Shown piece after piece: positions 8,389 through 10,042 of a DNA stretch of 10,042 nt. Each line of letters begins with the position of its first letter. The stretch's first letter is position 1. Position numbers and translations under genes: made by a program. The notes below the pieces were generated by a model. That model ran no database searches. It was not told the DNA's origin and worked only from the letters and a program-made list of their open reading frames with translations. The DNA comes from Magnaporthiopsis rhizophila (taxonomy: Eukaryota; Ascomycota; Sordariomycetes; Magnaporthales; Magnaporthaceae): contig PYSS01000005.1 of assembly GCA_003049465.1 (NCBI GenBank), positions 1 to 10,042 on the forward strand, given 5' to 3'.

Positions 8389-9260
8389 TCAGATCGGCAC
8401 GGGCGTCCCCTCGCCGACAAGGCTCGCCAGCGACGCCAGCTCGACGTTCCCGCCGCTGAGCACGACGCCGAGGTCCCAGCCGTCGTCTCCGGCCTCGCGC
8501 TCGACCAGGGCGCGAAAGTCCTCGTTGAAGAGCACGACGGCGAGCCCGACGACGGCGCTGGGCTCGACGACGAGCTTGAGGCGCTCGAGCACGAGCCGGA
8601 GCGCCGTCCGGATCTCGTCCTCGGTGACGCTGAAGACGGCCGACACGAGCCGGCGCTCGTACATGACGGACCAGGGCAGGACGCCGACGGGCGCGCGCAG
8701 GCCGTCGGCGATGGTCAGCGACCGCACGGGGGCCGTTAAGCGCGCGCCGGCCTCGAAGGACCGCTTCGTGTCGTCGGCGCCCTCGAACTCGGGCTCGGCG
8801 CCGAAGACGCGCACGCCCGTGCCCTCGAACGACAGCGCCACGCCCGAGAGCATGCCGCCGCCGCTGCAGGGGCCTATGACGGCGTCGAGGGCCTTCTTGC
8901 CTACGGGGCGTTTGTACGGGGAGTTGTCGTCGGCAGCCGGTCTGTGGATGAAGTCGCTACCGCCATCACCATCTCCGGCCATGAGGCTCGCGACCTGCTC
9001 CTGTAGCTCGAGCCCTAGCGTGCCCTGGCCTAGTATGATATCCGGGTGGTCGTAGGGCGGCACGTAGCGGCCGCCCGTCTCGGCCACGACGCGCGCCGCC
9101 ACCTCCTCGCGCTCCTGGGCCGTGCTGCCGCTGAAGTAGACTTTGGCGCCCAGGGCGCGTGTCGACTCGATCTTGACGCGCGGCGTGATGGTCGGCATCA
9201 CAATGTGCGCCGGGATTCCTGCCGTCCGCGCCGCGAGCGCGATTGCCTGCGCATGGTTGC
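8389..9260 (-). CDS. Serine racemase / threonine dehydratase-like PLP enzyme, 5' end missing
   Basis: The exon begins after a splice acceptor (TGACAG|GC) and encodes 289 residues to a TGA. Visible order: GNHAQAIALAA (start; N1 is the Asn), IVMPTITPRVK (19-29), RALGAKV (34-40), PPYDHPDIILGQGT (67-80), the glycine-rich loop PCSGGGMLSG (130-139) that binds the PLP phosphate, GAEPEFEGADD, TIADGL, and the C-terminal SGGN (268-271) that contacts the PLP ring. These features identify fold-type II PLP enzymes close to serine racemase and threonine/serine dehydratase, which interconvert L- and D-serine or deaminate serine/threonine in the cytosol. Family members usually have 320-370 residues. The missing first 70-85 residues carry the lysine (SFKxRG) forming the PLP Schiff base, and I do not find them upstream. 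Residues 90-121 are an unusual insertion. Exact substrate is uncertain, and a pseudogene is possible. Confidence 0.85.
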
Positions 9261-9728
9261 CTGTCAGGGGTGGTTTTTTTTTTTTTTTTGTTTAGTCTAA
9301 ACCTTTTTTTTCTACTTGCACATTTTTCCCCTGTCATCACTCTTTGACAAAGCTACACAGCCGATGGGATAACGTAAAAAAAAAATTGACGCCGTCAAAG
9401 GGCCGGTTTCACCAGTGAGCCACTGGCACCCTCATCCACACGGCTTTACCATTGTCGGGAAGCCAACCCGATATTGCCATTGCGCACCGCGCACCGAGTG
9501 CACAGTGTCAGGCAGAATAAGCCAGGGGGGGAAAAGGACAGGACAGGGAAGATTGGTCGGAAAGGTCCGCTGGTTCTTCTTTTTTTCCCCAGCGTAGATA
9601 ATCTCCGCCCCGGAACATCCCCTAGGCAAAGTTGGGGAAAGCGTGTGTGGGATGGAGAGAAGAGGGGCACCTCCCGAATGCGTACCAACCCCGGAACGGG
9701 AAATGGGATCATTGGCACAGCACACGGG

Positions 9729-9735
9729 TATAAAA
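9729..9735 (+). promoter_or_regulatory. Candidate TATA box facing right
   Basis: TATAAAA lies on the plus strand in GC-richer surroundings. A strong donor-like GTGAGT follows at 9811, with no ATG between 9736 and 9810, so a rightward transcript with a 5' UTR intron is conceivable. The gene it would serve would lie beyond the window. Only the motif itself is seen. Confidence 0.3.
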
Positions 9736-9998
9736 CGAGGTGTGGGTGGGTGTGGTTGCTTTATCAGCAAGGTTGACAGGTCGCTTAGCCGCCAACGCCC
9801 ATCGAGACCGGTGAGTGAAGGAATCGACAGAAAACGGACAATGTGATGGTGAGATTGCGGTGTGCATGATATAATCTTACGTCGTATGTGTGCCAAGGAC
9901 CAAGGGGATGTGATGGAACGTGAAGCATGTATGTGAGAGAGTGTGTGTTGTGTGTGTATGGTGTGACGGAAAACAAAGTGGCAGGCGAGGCAGCCCAA

Positions 9999-9999
<1 letters not shown>

Positions 10000-10038
<39 letters not shown>
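10000..10038. repeat. Poly(A) run of 39 at the window edge
   Basis: Thirty-nine consecutive A residues are followed by CACA, where the window stops. No retrotransposon body or target-site duplication can be seen next to it. Confidence 0.95.
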
Positions 10039-10039
<1 letters not shown>

Positions 10040-10042
10040 ACA

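Larger units (their letters stand above)
9261..10042. other. Upstream flank of the PLP-enzyme gene; no coding exon recognised
   Basis: On the minus strand, an acceptor CAG ends at 9261. It is preceded by 16 A residues (T at 9274-9289 on the plus strand) instead of a pyrimidine tract, and by GACTAAAC, which resembles a fungal branch point. One short phase-compatible upstream exon can be drawn (ATG at 9480, donor G|GTAAAG at 9449, intron of 189 nt), giving only MAISGWLPDN before the Gly of GNHAQ. It does not encode the family's N-terminal domain. No SFKxRG-like sequence is seen in any minus-strand frame up to the window end. The stretch also holds a nine-A run (9376-9384), GT-rich sequence at about 9925-9965, and the terminal poly(A). 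Confidence 0.6.

Noticed and set aside
8380..9055. Long plus-strand frames opposite the PLP enzyme, and the 124-codon minus-strand frame at 8966-9340
   Set aside because: They are out-of-frame readings of the GC-rich enzyme exon, whose conserved motifs fix the true frame.
10000..10038. Retrotransposon or processed-pseudogene tail
   Set aside because: There is a long A run but no reverse-transcriptase sequence or target-site duplication, and the enzyme exon it might belong to is on the opposite strand with an intact splice acceptor.
1..10042. CRISPR array, prokaryotic operon or transposon with terminal repeats
   Set aside because: No regularly spaced repeat-spacer units, no transposase or integrase frame and no paired terminal repeats were seen, and the Ras gene with its spliceosomal intron marks the DNA as fungal.
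1..10042. Repeat-induced point mutation (RIP) scarring
   Set aside because: Apart from microsatellites the sequence is not AT-biased, and the two recognised genes keep intact GC-rich exons.

Overview
The window reads as nuclear DNA of a filamentous ascomycete (Pezizomycotina, most likely Sordariomycetes). The evidence is a Ras2/RasB-type GTPase gene with a typical fungal intron, GC-rich exons with mostly G/C third codon positions, CT-rich leaders, many simple repeats, and scattered GTACCTA-type motifs. The exact lineage cannot be read from the sequence.

Only two protein genes are well supported, both on the minus strand. From left to right: positions 1-128 are an (ATTT)n microsatellite. Positions 129-2517 hold no recognisable gene and include the 3' flank of the Ras gene. 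Positions 2518-3654 are a two-exon Ras2 gene encoding a complete 240-residue protein, with a 414-nt intron inside the switch I region and a CVIL prenylation box. Positions 3655 to about 4400 are a leader/promoter region that is pyrimidine-rich on the minus strand. About 4.0 kb then follows (to 8388) without a recognisable gene. It holds low-complexity tracts, a cluster of GTACCTA palindromic motifs (4969-6425), one perfect hairpin, and one weak 59-codon plus-strand candidate at 5999. Positions 8389-9260 are the C-terminal three quarters of a PLP-dependent fold-type II enzyme of the serine racemase / threonine dehydratase family. The rest of the window is non-coding, carries a TATA box facing right, and ends in a 39-base poly(A) run.

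The two genes have no visible functional link. The main oddity is the enzyme gene. It starts at a splice acceptor just before the conserved GNHAQ motif, and the upstream exon that should carry the PLP-binding lysine is not found in the roughly 780 bases before the window ends. It is either a truncated gene or one whose first exon lies beyond the edge. A 69-nt in-frame insertion in the same gene looks like a possible unrecognised intron. I see no CRISPR array, tRNA, rRNA, transposase or other evident new system.
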